A stretch of 64,000 nucleotides of DNA from the NCBI RefSeq assembly GCF_950023065.1, contig NC_088681.1, positions 39,900,836-39,964,835 of the forward strand. The letters run 5' to 3'. Shown here in pieces: positions 1-11,800 of this stretch. The DNA comes from Planococcus citri. Taxonomy: Eukaryota; Arthropoda; Insecta; Hemiptera; Pseudococcidae. The position numbers and the translations under genes are program-made. Position 1 is the first letter of the stretch. Each line of letters starts with the position of its first letter. The notes below the pieces were generated by a model. That model worked only from the letters and a program-made list of their open reading frames with translations, did no database searches and had not been told where the DNA came from.

Positions 1-780
1 TTAATTTCGTGGCGTTCTCACCTCCGCCCTCGTATCATTCACTTCTCTCTATCTATAGGTAGGTAGGTATTCAAAAGCGCAACACCTGTAATAAGCTCGT
101 ATACCTAGTCGTGGGAATACTAGATATTTTCCCATTTCAAAGTCGAAATCGAAACGCGAACAAATGGATGATATTCGCCTCGTCTATATCGATTAATTCT
201 TTTGCTAAATTTACGTCTTTCGATGGTATTATTGGCCATTGGGCAGATTGTACTCGTAAGTACAGGTCATCTGGACAGCATGGGCATGGGCATGATGGCG
301 ATGATGGCGGCGGCGCGATGCTCGTCTATCAAATTATTCCTTAATGGATGGCTATTAGGCGGACTATTTTTACTAAAATAATTACCACGATTCTAACAAA
401 ATCACAACCAACGGTTCGTCTCATTATGGCTACCATTTCAAATGTCTAGTCTGCTGCAGCATCAACGGTGTCGTGTCATCGCATCTTTCATTCTGCTAGG
501 TACCTCAGCCGTCGCCAGCCATCGTGTTCTTAGCATGTCTCCTTGTCTCTTCATCTTACTCTGGGCTGGTTCTCTTTGACCTTTTTTTTTCAAAAATATG
601 CTACAATCACGAAATCACAAAGTATTAAGCCAGTTGGTTTATTGTACGTACTCGTAGATATCTTTCATACAGCGGAAAATATTTTACTCGTGTTTCATAT
701 GCACGCGTTGTTGGAAATAATGGTAATTCTATTCTTTACCCCGATGTATCCAAAACCATTTGTTGCTATCGCCGATCCTT
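1..780. other. Single-copy noncoding DNA at window start
   Basis: No gene is supported. A short TAGG tetranucleotide run lies at about 55-69. Frames of up to 82 codons are present, but they show no recognisable domain, no signal peptide and no splice context, so I treat them as chance. Confidence 0.5.
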
Positions 781-1250
781 TAAGAAATTGAATTCATCCC
801 TGGTAACCCTTTTTTTGTCTTCTTTATAACGTGGATCCTGGATCAAGGATTTCGATGGCGAACATCTGTCACAATGGATCATACCATTGTGACAGCATCG
901 GTGAACTTCTGAGGTAGCATCGGCCTTCAGGGTGAAATAAATCAACGGCGGAGTTACCTTCATTTTCTTCGTATAATTTCCAGCCGACAACATAAATACA
1001 GCAGGGAAAAAGGGCACCTTTATACCGTGTTGTTCCAGCGGTCTCCGTAATCGTGGAAAAAATAAGAGGTCGCTGCGGGTGAGCGTGGTGAGCTGCGGTT
1101 CTACGGTACATAATGAAGATCGTTTAAGGGTAAAGGATAGCGATGGGTGGCTGGAAGGCTGTTGTCGTGACCAAAATGAGTTCAAAGGCCAAAAAGTGTT
1201 ATTTTACAGCCGGTACATCGGAGAAAACCGTGGTTTTGAGCCCTCCTCTA
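780..1250. other. Higher-GC noncoding block with a 139-codon minus frame
   Basis: This stretch is less AT-rich than its surroundings and has an open minus-strand frame from 1185 to 766. The frame has no domain I recognise, and a second open frame overlaps it on the same strand. I leave it unannotated as coding, but a diverged exon cannot be excluded. The perfect hairpin at 867-894 lies inside. Confidence 0.3.
867..894. repeat. Perfect 11-bp hairpin, 6-nt loop
   Basis: TGTCACAATGG is followed by ATCATA and then by its exact reverse complement CCATTGTGACA. No mobile-element context is visible. It could be a protein-binding palindrome, a structured RNA piece or chance. Confidence 0.6.
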
Positions 1251-2880
1251 GTTCCCCACAAAAAAAATTTTGAAAGGCCAAATGTGAACCCCAAATCGGA
1301 AATTTTTTTGAAATAGTAGGAACAAAACTGAAATTTCTCTTCCGTTTTATGGTTCAATGAGATTGTTCAGTTGACTTATTTTCATTCCTGCAACCGGTTT
1401 TATTTGACAGACTATTTTTATACTCAAAATACGGATCCAAATGTCACCGTAAGGCTGTAGAGAATTTTTTTTTGATGCATGTGATTGGTAGAGAAATTCA
1501 GGGCCTCAGGGGAGGATTCGGTTGATTTCATCAAACCAAAAACTCAAATTCAATTGATTTTATTTTTATTATGTTTTTCTGTTTATTCCATAAAGTCTGT
1601 CAAGATGCATTTTTCGATTAGATATAAATTTAAATTCATCGTTTCATTGCAGAAAATCTCGCAATTTTGCCAAATGAATATAATTTACTTTTCGAAATGA
1701 CCTTTATTTTGATAAAATAGATTTTCGGAGCATTTCCTAGGTACTGATTTTCAATTTCAAATTTTTCAAAACCGTAATCTTTTTTTTTTTTCTTTACCTA
1801 TTGTGATTCCAAGTGCAAGATTTCTGAGTCAGTGTTAAAATCCATATTCACTTTTGGGTCTGAAAACAGCCTCGAAGTGATTCATCTTTCGAATCAACCA
1901 AGTTATTGCGAGTCGTCGTTTTTTTTTCTTCAAACTCTTCGAAGATTATTCACTCACAGGATAATGTTCACATAAATTAATCTGTTTCAAACTAATGTTT
2001 TCCTCTTTCCTCGTTCTGTTTCAAATGTTCAGCTCTACGTATTGGTATGATGCATTTTTTCAACTTTTTGTCTGGTTCTTCTTTTTCCACCCCATTTTGT
2101 AATTAGTTAATTCAGTCTTCCTCCCGGTAATGCTGTCTTTTTTTTAATCATTAAATTCCAAGTTTTTGACAGCTGAATATCACTCTTCGTTGTGCATTAT
2201 TTTTCGAATTTTTTGTCAGCTACGTACGATTCATTGAGACACCTGTGAATCACAGTGATGTAGATCGACTTACCTGTAAGAATGGGATAAGGCTAGGGGA
2301 AGGAGGGGAGTCGTAAAAGTGACGTTTTGTTGTTAATTTAAATTTTTGAATTTTGGTCAAATCTTAACGAATGAGTTCTAATTATGAGCAGTCATTTTTT
2401 TCTCTTTCATTTAATCATATGCAAATTTGCCTAATTTTGGTCTTCAATAGACGGAAAATCATGTTGCACGATTTTTGACCGACTTTCAGCCCCCTAAAAA
2501 CAACCTTTTTCCAAAGAATTATTCCAAGATCGAGTGTGATGAAAATTTAAATACTTATTTCTTCGTGTTTATCTATAGTGACTTGATATCTCGAATTGAT
2601 TCAATACACGGTGGGAATTTATTCTTAATGTACTCGAAATTTTCCATTTCATAGATTCTTGATGGCCCTTGCTTTATTTTTTTGAAAAGTCTGGGGAAGA
2701 ATAATGTCAGTCTCGGCGATTAGTCGGCATCCCCTTAGATCCTTTGACTTCACGAATTCCTCAACCATCAAGATAAGTTTTCCTGAAACATTTTTCAAGT
2801 TTACCAACGCACAGGAATGTCAAAAGGTGACATTAATGGCATCTGCTAACTCGAGGGTGGGTACACTTTGCATTTAGCGT
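1250..2880. other. AT-rich noncoding DNA
   Basis: Long T and A runs and no supported reading frame. No clear repeat family was identified here. Confidence 0.5.
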
Positions 2881-3160
2881 TGGACCATAACACTCGATTA
2901 ATTTCCATAAAGCGAAGAATATTCACGTCTATGGAACGCCCATAATTACACGAAATATTAAACATTTTAATTCGACGATTGCTGATTTAAACTTATTTAA
3001 GTTACATGGGCATTGTTGCGTGCGAGTACTGCACCAATTGGCCATGTATTAATAAGTACATAAAGCACAATCCTCCACCAAGCTTGGGCGAATTACATTT
3101 ACATAAATTATGTAAATATAGCCTCAAATAAACCGCAACAGTTAATTGTTTATGTTTCAT
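2880..3160. promoter_or_regulatory. Possible regulatory block with homeodomain-type motifs
   Basis: The block has clustered homeodomain-type cores: GATTAATT near 2896, CCATAAAG near 2905, CATAATTA at 2941-2948 and several TTAAT words. Its composition is balanced and without homopolymers, unlike the neighbouring AT-rich DNA. That texture is typical of conserved noncoding sequence, but no conservation data are available here, so this is inference only. Confidence 0.2.
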
Positions 3161-4620
3161 TGTGTTGTTGACACGGCTGGAAATGGAAAACGAACGGACG
3201 ACGACGATGGTGGAAAATGTACGTATGAAGATACCAACACCTCATTGCTCCTGTACCTACCTACCTAGCTATATGGTAGATACTTATTCTGATATATGCA
3301 GGAGGATGCGATGGTACGCGTATTATAGGCACACGATATACATGCATAGGTACGATGGAAAGACGTTGAAAATGAATTATCGACGTAACAGAAATGTTTG
3401 TCGTTATGCCAACAACAACGGTGTTGATGGCAGAGCCGCGGCCGCGGCCGGTCTCTGATTGTCGAAGGAACATAATATTTACATATATTTGTACTATGTA
3501 GATACGTGTGTAATGGTGGTAATGGGCGAGAAAACGTTATAATTTAAACACAGTAGCTACCCTAAATTATATCCCGAAGCTATGAAGAGAGCAGGAGGCG
3601 TTTGATCGATGAAACGAACCGTGGTTTATAATTGATTTCTCGAAATGATATTAGGATGTACGGCGCGATGTTTCTTAAAAGAACTAGTTTTGTTTTTTCG
3701 TTTCGTCTTCTTGTTTTATATTTAACAAGTCTCTGTGGAATTCTTCGAGTTGTTAATTCAAATAGTAGGTACTTAGGTATAATGCAGTCGTGATGATGGT
3801 CTCGATCACGATTCACACAGGGTGCAATGTAAATTGTAGAGTGGTATATACTACAAGAACCCCACAACCCTTGTGTCGGTCCATCCAAGAAATAGTTGTG
3901 GAGTGCTTATCATACAGGGTGTCCTATGAAAGGATTATCATTACTGCTTCAGATTTGGGTATGATCATCAATCAGGTGTGAGAGTCAAGAAGCTTCATGT
4001 GAACTGGCAACATTGGACTCGTTTTGGTATTCGAAGGGACATGTGGTTTTAAATTTCCAATGTTAATTTAGGTAAAAACATTTACCTACTCTAGACTCCT
4101 ACATCGAAACTGAAAATTTCAGGGTTGAGAGTGGACATTAGATGTTTTTTTTTTAAAAATTAGTTAATCTATACAGACCTCTATTTTCAGGACTTTGTCC
4201 CATTTCATATGAACTCGTCGATGATTTGTGTTTAGCACCATCTTCCATTCAACATTATTTTTATGGGAGGTAATGTTCTGCGAAAAAGTCCAAGCATTTT
4301 ATGGGCACTTTGAAAAGTACGTGCAAGTTCCAATTCTACAACATGTCAGATTGACAATTTTTGGCTCATGTACTTACCTATAGTTCTTTTTGTCGGATTC
4401 TGTGTGCTGAATTCTCTGACTAAAATGAGGAGTTTCGATTAAATGATTATTGGTGAATTATGAAATTATTAATTAAAATCTTCTGAACAATGTTAGGAAA
4501 CACTTATGGCTACTTTTTTTTTAATTTTAGTTTCGAAATAGGTAACTTTTAATTTTTTTTTTAAATTCAATTTTTCCTAATCTTAGCCCTATTTTGTGAA
4601 AAAAAAACAAAAGAAAGTTT
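3160..4620. other. Single-copy noncoding DNA
   Basis: Contains CpG-bearing, non-repetitive sequence with a short GC-rich GCGGCCGC-type patch near 3436-3449. Open frames of 60-100 codons overlap on both strands with no domain. From about 4070 the sequence becomes AT-rich. Confidence 0.45.
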
Positions 4621-5640
4621 CGCTTGTTGCTAAAAATACTAAAGTATGTTGTAACAAATCTCACCCTTTTCAAAATTGCCAAAGAGCCTCGTTTCTCGCT
4701 AAAAATGTTTAAAAATTGTAGTCCCCTCAAAAAACAATTCCAAAAAATATCTTCCCCCCTCCAAAAAAAAATCCCAAAGTCTCGCTTTTTTGGCAGAAAT
4801 TTACAAAAATTGCTAAAAATGTAAAAAAAAGATATTTGACAAAAATTGCAATTTGCTAATAATTGCAGGAAGTTTGCTTTTTGCTAAAACAATTGTAAAA
4901 AGCTTGCTTTTTGCAAAAAATTGACAAAACATCTCGCTCTTTAGCAAAATTGCTGAAAAATCATACTTTTTCAAGTCAAAAATGATTTTTTTTTCACAAA
5001 AATTGCGAAAAATGGCCGATTTTTTGTCAATAATTGCTAAAAGGTCTAGTTTTTAGCAAAATACATATCTCGTTTTTTTACTAAAAATGTCCAAAAAGTA
5101 CCTATCACTTTTGACAATAATTCTCAAAAAATTCTGTTTCCTGTAAAAATTGTCGAAATCTTGCATTCTGTAAATTTACTGTCAAAAATCCCCTCTTTTT
5201 AGCAAAATTGCCTAAAATTTCCAAGAAGCCCTGCCTTTTGCTAAAATTATTATGGTATCAAAGTCTTGTTTTCTGTCAAAAGTAGCAAAAATTCTCGCCT
5301 TCTGCCTAAATTGCCGAGAAGTTTCATTTTTTGCCAAAAATTGTCGAAAATTCTTCTTTTTTTAAAGCAAAAAATTCCAAAATGCCATTCTTTTTAAAAA
5401 ATTTGTCCCAATGTGTCTTTTTTTAAAACCAGAGATTGCTAAAAAGCCTTTTCTTTTGCTGAAATTGTCAAAAGTTTTGCTTTTTGTCAGAAATTGCAAA
5501 ATTCTCACTTTTTTGCTACAAATTTCCAGAAATCTCAATTTTTTTAATCAAAAAGTTGCAAAATCAACTTTTTTGACATTAATTGCCAAAAAGTTCTATA
5601 CGTTTTGCTAAAGTTGTTCGTTCCATCGAGTTGCATTTTT
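4620..5640. repeat. Degenerate ~30-bp repeat array, locus 1
   Basis: Dozens of imperfect units follow the pattern TTTTTGC-TAAAAATTG-CCAAAAAGTCTCG. The units vary in length and sequence and have no unique spacers. Arrays of the same type lie at about 28.2-28.8 kb and 34.9-35.5 kb. At those loci the array is followed by a TTACTAAAGTTACTTTTTT block, so it appears to be the interior of a DNA-transposon family (see 28159-28982). Confidence 0.7.
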
Positions 5641-5667
5641 AGATTTTACGAGTAGATTTAATTATAA

Positions 5668-6626
5668 ATGAAAAGTTCTGGTTTTTTGGGTGAAAAAACA
5701 TTGATCAAAAACATTGGTTAAAAGCACTTTTTTAAAACAAATAATATAAAAAATTAATTTGAAAAAAAATTTAAAAAAAACAAAATTGGAACTTTTAAAT
5801 TTACCTATTTTTTTTATTTTTTTGAAAAAGTGCTTTTGACAAATGTTTTTGATCCATTTAATTTTTAAAAATTCCTCATTATATTCGTGTTTTTTGTCGG
5901 AAATGTCACACTTGAGCTCTTTTGAAATTTTCATTTTCCGATAAGATTTTTTTTTCGAAAGCTCAAGTTTTTTGTGATTCCGCCCATTGAGTAAGGCGCT
6001 CTATCACACTCTTCAAATCAATTCAATATTTTAAAGCATTTATGTGTTTATCAATTTTTGTTTCTTATTTAAGATCTACTTCCCATATATTATTTCCTTG
6101 ATGTTCTGTTTTTTCGGCATTTTTCTGAAACGAGTTTATCAAATTTTTAAAAAAACGCTCTGGTCCACCCTGAACACTCCTTTCCTGATTTCATTTTATG
6201 AAAGCTCAACACAACTAATGTGTTCATCCAAAAGTGGAGCTTTGGCCCCCATTTTATTCCAACTTTTATCAAAAAATGTTCCCAAAAAAGGGGTGAGGGT
6301 GTGAGGTGTTTATCCAAAGTATGCTTTCACTCATTCATTACATCGAATGAAACCAGGAAACCAGCCAACCAGCCAATCACATTATACAGTTCCAAAATTG
6401 ACCCAATAAGATTTTTTGCCTTTTCAGATTTAGAGGATAATCATATTATATAGGTAAATAAGCACGTCATTTCGGAAATGGTTTTAAGAGGCTGGGAGGT
6501 GAACTGTGAGTCAAAGTGAAACTTGTGTTGATCTAATTCAAGACATCGAAAGCATTTTTACATCGCATTTTAGGATTCACCTGGGCCTTCAAAGGTTAAA
6601 AATGAAAAGTTCTGGTTTTTTTGGTG
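5668..6626. repeat. Segment bounded by 25-bp direct repeats
   Basis: Near-identical words starting ATGAAAAGTTCTGG occur at 5668-5692 and 6602-6626, differing by one or two bases. Between them lies other AT-rich sequence, including a hairpin (5700-5738 with 5818-5857). This fits an insertion into the short-repeat element, or duplication of one of its internal units. No terminal inverted repeat was found. Confidence 0.4.
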
Positions 6627-6775
6627 ATTTTTTTCTGCATTAAAATTTTTTGCTCGTGTTTTGTTCTTTTTTTTGGTCATTTTTTGATTACTTTTTTAAC
6701 CTTTTTTGGTTACTGAAGTTACCTTTTTTTTTTTTTTTTTTTTGAAAAAAGTGAGCAAGTACGAACGCTGTCATT
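6627..6775. mobile_element. Terminal block of short-repeat element family
   Basis: The order ttttttctgcat, ttttgctcgtgtttt, ggttactgaagttacc and a long T run matches the right-hand ends at about 28.84-28.98 kb and 35.6-35.74 kb. It is therefore the decayed right end of the locus-1 element. The terminus itself has drifted. Confidence 0.5.
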
Positions 6776-8880
6776 GTCCCACAGCCTCTATTCAACATAT
6801 CATCTATTTTTCAATTTGTCCTCAAATCTAAGATATGACGGACGTTTGATAGGACACCTTGTATATCCTTTACCTGGGCACTTATACAAGCATAGAAACA
6901 CCTGAACAAGCTCGAGATGCTGGATGCAATTATTCTAAATTACATTGTACGTTGTACGATCCGCCACACTGCCGCTGATGTCTAAAAATCGAAACATATA
7001 CACAAAGGCGTTACCACACCACAGAAGTACACTACACGCACATTCCACCTGGATATACCCAAGGTAGTGTTTCCCTTTTAAAGATGCGCAATTTTTCAAG
7101 TTCCATAATGCCTATAGCATCCCTCCCGCAGATTTGTTGTATGATAAACGAAAACGCCCGCTGTGAAAAGTAAATACACGCGAACAACAAGACGCGTACC
7201 TCTTACCTAGTATATACTCGTATCTACCTATGTTCTTTATGCATTTTAATTTCCTCGAAAAAAAGGATTAACCAGTATACGTGCCTGCACGACGGCGCGC
7301 CGGTACTCGAGCCATTTCTGAGCAGCAGAATCCTCCAGTATAGATAGAGTGGCTCTAAATAGCGAATGATTCACGTGGTGCGACCAACATAGCTGGGGTA
7401 TTTCGAAGGGTAATTGAGGGGTTTGTTAAGATTATAGCATACTATACGTATGCTCTTGTACCTTGATTTGATTCTCGACGTGTACGATAGTCGATGTTCT
7501 TCGAATGATGCACTGCTGAGGACTGATTTCTTGGAAGATTTGTTGGAGGTAAAGGTAGAATCATTGTGGTGTACTCGGTGGCCGATTTCGGATGGTGAAT
7601 GTATGAGTACAATTTCCGTTTACCAGGGTGCAATGTTCTAAAGTGTCATGTGGAGTTGGACTGGAGTAGAGGAAAACAGGAGCATTGAGCCTTGATGTGT
7701 CAATTGGAATAGATTGTAAAGAGATTCAAGGTAGCATAAAAATACCTAATTAAATTGGTGGAAGAGTTCTTGGCAAATGTGCTGTGTCGAGGAATCTCAT
7801 TTTCAAATTTTCCATTTATCGTTGCAATTTCATTAGAAATTCTGCTCAAGTTGAATTTATAGTATGAAATCCAAGATGTTTTGTAGTACACTTTGATTAT
7901 TATATTACTCAACTCCTTTTCATACGTAGTACGTATGTTGAATGTAAAAGTAACTCTAACGAAAGTTTTTCCGTAGCGCACTACCGGAAGTAGTCATTTC
8001 ACGCTGTAGTATTTACCTGTTTTTTCACTTTATGGAACGATGAAGCATTAATAAAGTTTAACGGTTTTAATTAACGAACACGAGGTAGATATTATTTCGA
8101 GCAAATGGTTAGTATTTATTATATTATTGTAATCTTGGAGAATGCATATATACCTACCTCTTGCACATCGGTAGGTATTCGGTACACTACTATAAAATAT
8201 TTTCATCGTGCTTCTCTTTTCGTGTACTTGTGTTTACGTTTCGATCCTTTGAAGATTGGGGACGGGATCGGACCATTCAGAAACACATTTATACGTAGTA
8301 CTACATACGAGTATGTGCGTATTTGTATTTCGGCATTCGGCAACCAACAAACACAAAGCCCAAAAGTACCTTAAGGTACCTTTATGCACTGTATTATAGT
8401 AGTACCTGTACATGTAAGTATTTTTCTTGATCCATATAAAGGTTGCACGGAGGCGTTAGGTACACAAAAAAATACCTAATCTCGGTGGATGAGGTAGGTA
8501 AGGTATATTGAAAAGAAAAAAAATAAAGGAACAAGGTTCGGGTTTTATTGCATCGAAGTTCATTCGATATTATTTGACCATATAGTGTTGATTTAGTGCA
8601 CCGGTTTATTTTCTATAGGTAATTTTTTTTTCGCCTCGCGTACCATATGGTCGGCTCGATTGTCGATGTTTCGGCGCTGGTGGCGTGTAAAGAATCGCCT
8701 TCGAATCCGTAAAAGTGAAAATCAAATCTGTCCTAATACGATGGAAAACAAAAGACTGGAAACCAGCTAAGTGCATCCGTTCGATGCGATTCGTTTCCCC
8801 GGTGCTATAGTTTTGTTTTAAAATCGTGTTCTAGAAAATACATCGGTGAAAAGTTCCGAGTCTAGGTAGAGAATTTTCAA
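6776..8880. other. Single-copy noncoding DNA
   Basis: Non-repetitive sequence of mixed composition with many TACCTA and CGAGTA words and no supported gene. A CATTAATAAAG/TTTTAATTAACG cluster near 8045-8080 resembles homeodomain sites. Small overlapping frames are taken as chance. Confidence 0.45.
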
Positions 8881-9683
8881 TTTTTTTTTGCATTGAAGAG
8901 AGGAGAGTGGTTGGAGGCTCTCCCCTTTTGATATTTTCTGCAGGGATTTTTGCTGACTAATTATTTGTGTGATTGCGGAAATCACTGTATTCAGAATGAC
9001 GATTACAGAACAAAATAGAATAATTTTTTCTCACTGTGCAGCAATGAGGTCATTAAGGAGGGGCGAGAGGTCCATCGATTTATAGAGAGGGTTTCGAAGT
9101 TCAATTATTCTGACCTTTAAAGTTGTTTCCTTTCATCAGAAAATTATTTTTCGATTTTTTTCTGAGAAAATTTTCAGTGGTGTCAGCAAGCTTCTACCTA
9201 AAAAAAAAAAGGAAAAACCTTGAATTTTTGCTTTAGAACATTTTTTTGAAAATTACTCTTCAAAATTTAATGTTGTTTGGTCTTTACTTTCTACTTATCA
9301 ATTTTTTTTCAATTTTCAATATTTCATTAGAATTTTACCTTATGTAGTTGCTTCTTGCCCACTAGCCTATGAAATAAATTATTTTTCTAGTAGCTTTTTT
9401 CTTTCAATTTTTTGCTTTTTTTCCCAACTCCAGGATCAATTTTCAACATTTTATCTAAATATGATTTTTGCCAGCGGATTTTTTTTTTCCTTCAAAATTC
9501 TCACATTAATTTTTTGAAAAGTACTTTTTGAAGTTTTTAGTTTTAAAAACGTTGAAAAATGCAATGTGAGTATCAAATTACAGGTTTGTGAAGAGGCTAA
9601 TTTCAATTTCATCAGCCAATTACCCCGAAGTCCAAAAATAATCCAATTTGGGTGATGACAAGCAGATACGAAATTCAGCGATG
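8880..9683. other. AT-rich flank of the Transib-like element
   Basis: Homopolymer-rich DNA without a gene. The element target sequence CGATG lies at 9679-9683. Confidence 0.5.
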
Positions 9684-9800
9684 CACAGTGGGCTGTGAGC
9701 ACCCTCAAAACGGGCGTAATTCAAAAACTTACAATGAACCCTAAAAAAATGGTATAATGATACCCTCCCTTATGTTTTTGGGGTCGCAGAATACGAATAT

Positions 9801-10530
9801 GACAATATTTTTTTTGTAGGGGTGGGGGGTGAGGGAGTGGGGGGGGGGGGGTGAAAAATTCAAAATTCGACCATATTGACGTGTGACATATTGAAATGTA
9901 TGTTTTCGGGGGCGTAGATTACGAATTTGACAATATTTTTTGTGTAGGGGTGGGGGGTGAGGGGTGATGGGGTGAAAAATTCAAAATTCGACCATAATGA
10001 CGTGTGACATATTGAAATGTATGTTTTCGAGAGCGTAGATTACGAATTTGACAATATTTTTTGTGTAGGGGTGGGTGGTGAGGGGGCAGGGGGTTGAAAA
10101 ATTCAAAATTCGACCATAATGACGTGTGACATATTGAAATGTATGTTTTCGAGAGCGTAGATTACGAATTTGACAATATTTTTTGTGTAGGGGTGGGTGG
10201 TGAGGGGGCAGGGGGTTGAAAAATTCAAAATTCGACCATAATGACGTGTGACATATTGAACTGTATGTTTTCGAGGGCGTAGATTACGAATTTGACAATA
10301 TTTTTTGTGTAAGAGTTGGGGGTGAGGGGTGAGGGGATGAAAAATTCAAAATTCAACCATCATGATGTGTGTATTGAAATGTATGTTTTCGAGTGCATAG
10401 ATCACGAATTCGACAATATTTTTTTCTCATGGGTTAATGGTGGAGGATGAAGGGGATGAAAAAGCTAAAATTGGACTATAATGGTGTGTATGTCGAAATG
10501 TATGTTTTTGAGGGTGTAGATCACAAACTG
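9801..10530 (+). repeat. ~121-bp satellite array, left arm of the element
   Basis: Six units start at the word GACAATATTTT at about 9801, 9929, 10050, 10172, 10294 and 10412 (spacing 118-128). Each has a G-rich tract (GGGGTGGGGGGTGAGGGG), then AAAAATTCAAAATTCGACC, then a GTATGTTTTCGAG-CGTAGATTACGAA segment. Units 3 and 4 are almost identical, which suggests recent amplification within the element. Confidence 0.85.
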
Positions 10531-10584
10531 AATGCGTGAAACGGCTTAAATTTTTAATTCACATAACATCACAACTTAATCTAA

Positions 10585-10656
10585 TCGTCATTATCTTGGT
10601 CCTCGTCGTCATCGTCGTCTTCTTCTTGGTCTTTATCGTCATCGTCGTCTTCTTGG
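10585..10656 (-). repeat. GAC/GAT-rich trinucleotide patch with acidic frame
   Basis: On the minus strand, two near-copies of an Asp/Glu-rich word run in one frame for about 26 codons from an in-frame stop near 10665 to a TAG. This is either a simple trinucleotide expansion or the last trace of an acidic tail. No longer frame surrounds it. Confidence 0.5.
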
Positions 10657-11039
10657 AACTTTTAATCTCGAGCACAACGTTTCCGGAACATCAGGGTTTT
10701 TTATAAATTTTCCGTTTATAAAAAAAAATTCATGGAAAATTTGTAATCTTGATATATCTGGTAACAAAGATGAAAATAAATTTTCTTTAGTGATATGGAA
10801 TGGATTGTGTAAAATTTAATAAAGTATGACGCATAGCTATAGTTTAATTTTGAATTTTTCATCACTTCTACCCCCACCATCCACTTCAATAAAAAAATCA
10901 GTCAAATTGATGATCTACGAGCTTGAAAATCATTTTTTTTGAAGCATAGCGCATCGTTATGATTAAATTTTCAATTTATCATCCCTTCTACCCCTACTTC
11001 ACCAACTCACTAGAAAAATGCATTTCCAAATTTGTAATC

Positions 11040-11800
11040 TATGGCCTCAAATTTTTTTCAAATTTGTAATCTACGACTTCGACAACATATATTTTGATAT
11101 ATCGCCGTATAGCTGTGGTCGAATTTTGTAATTTTCACCCCCCCTCACCACTCAATAAAATAATGTCAAATTCGTATTCTGTGGCCCCAAAAACATAAGG
11201 GGGATAGTAATCTACACTCTCGAAAACGTACATTTCGACATATAATGCATCATTATAGTCAATTTTGAATTTTTCGCCGTTTTCACTCCCTTCATCCCCC
11301 ACTATTCACCCCTAAGAAAAAATATTGTCAAATTCGTAATCTACGCCCTAGAAAACATACATTTCAATATGTCACACGTCATTATGGTCGAATTTTGAAT
11401 TTTTTACTCCCCTCACCCCCACTCCTCGCCCCTAAGAAAAAAATATTGCCAAATTCGTATACTACGCCCCTGAAAACATACATTTCAACATGTCACACAT
11501 AATTATGGTCGAATTTTGAACTTTTCACCCCCCTCGCCCCCGTACCTCATCCCTACACAAAAAATATTGTCAAATTCGTAATCTACGCCCCCGAAAACAT
11601 ACATTTCAACATGTCACACATAATTATGGTCGAATTTTGAATTTTTCACCCCCCTCACCCCTCACCCCATCAAAAAAAATATTGTCAAATTCGTATTCTG
11701 CGACCTTGATAACATATATTTTAATGTATCACGCATTGCTGAGAGTGAATTTTGAATTTTTCAATCTGTACCCCCCACCCTTACAATAAATACACTGACC
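11040..11800 (-). repeat. ~121-bp satellite array, right arm, inverted
   Basis: The same unit as at 9801-10530 in reverse orientation. The reversed anchor word (ATTGTCAAATTCGTA) recurs near 11160, 11325, 11444, 11566 and 11679, with C-rich tracts between. More degenerate units extend leftward to about 10830. With the left array this makes a hairpin with arms of about 700 bp. Confidence 0.8.

Noticed and set aside
766..1185. 139-codon minus-strand frame
   Set aside because: No domain, signal or splice support, and another frame overlaps it; too weak for a gene call.
4620..5640. Short regularly recurring words resembling a CRISPR array
   Set aside because: Units are degenerate, unequal in length, without unique spacers or cas genes, and the DNA is eukaryotic.
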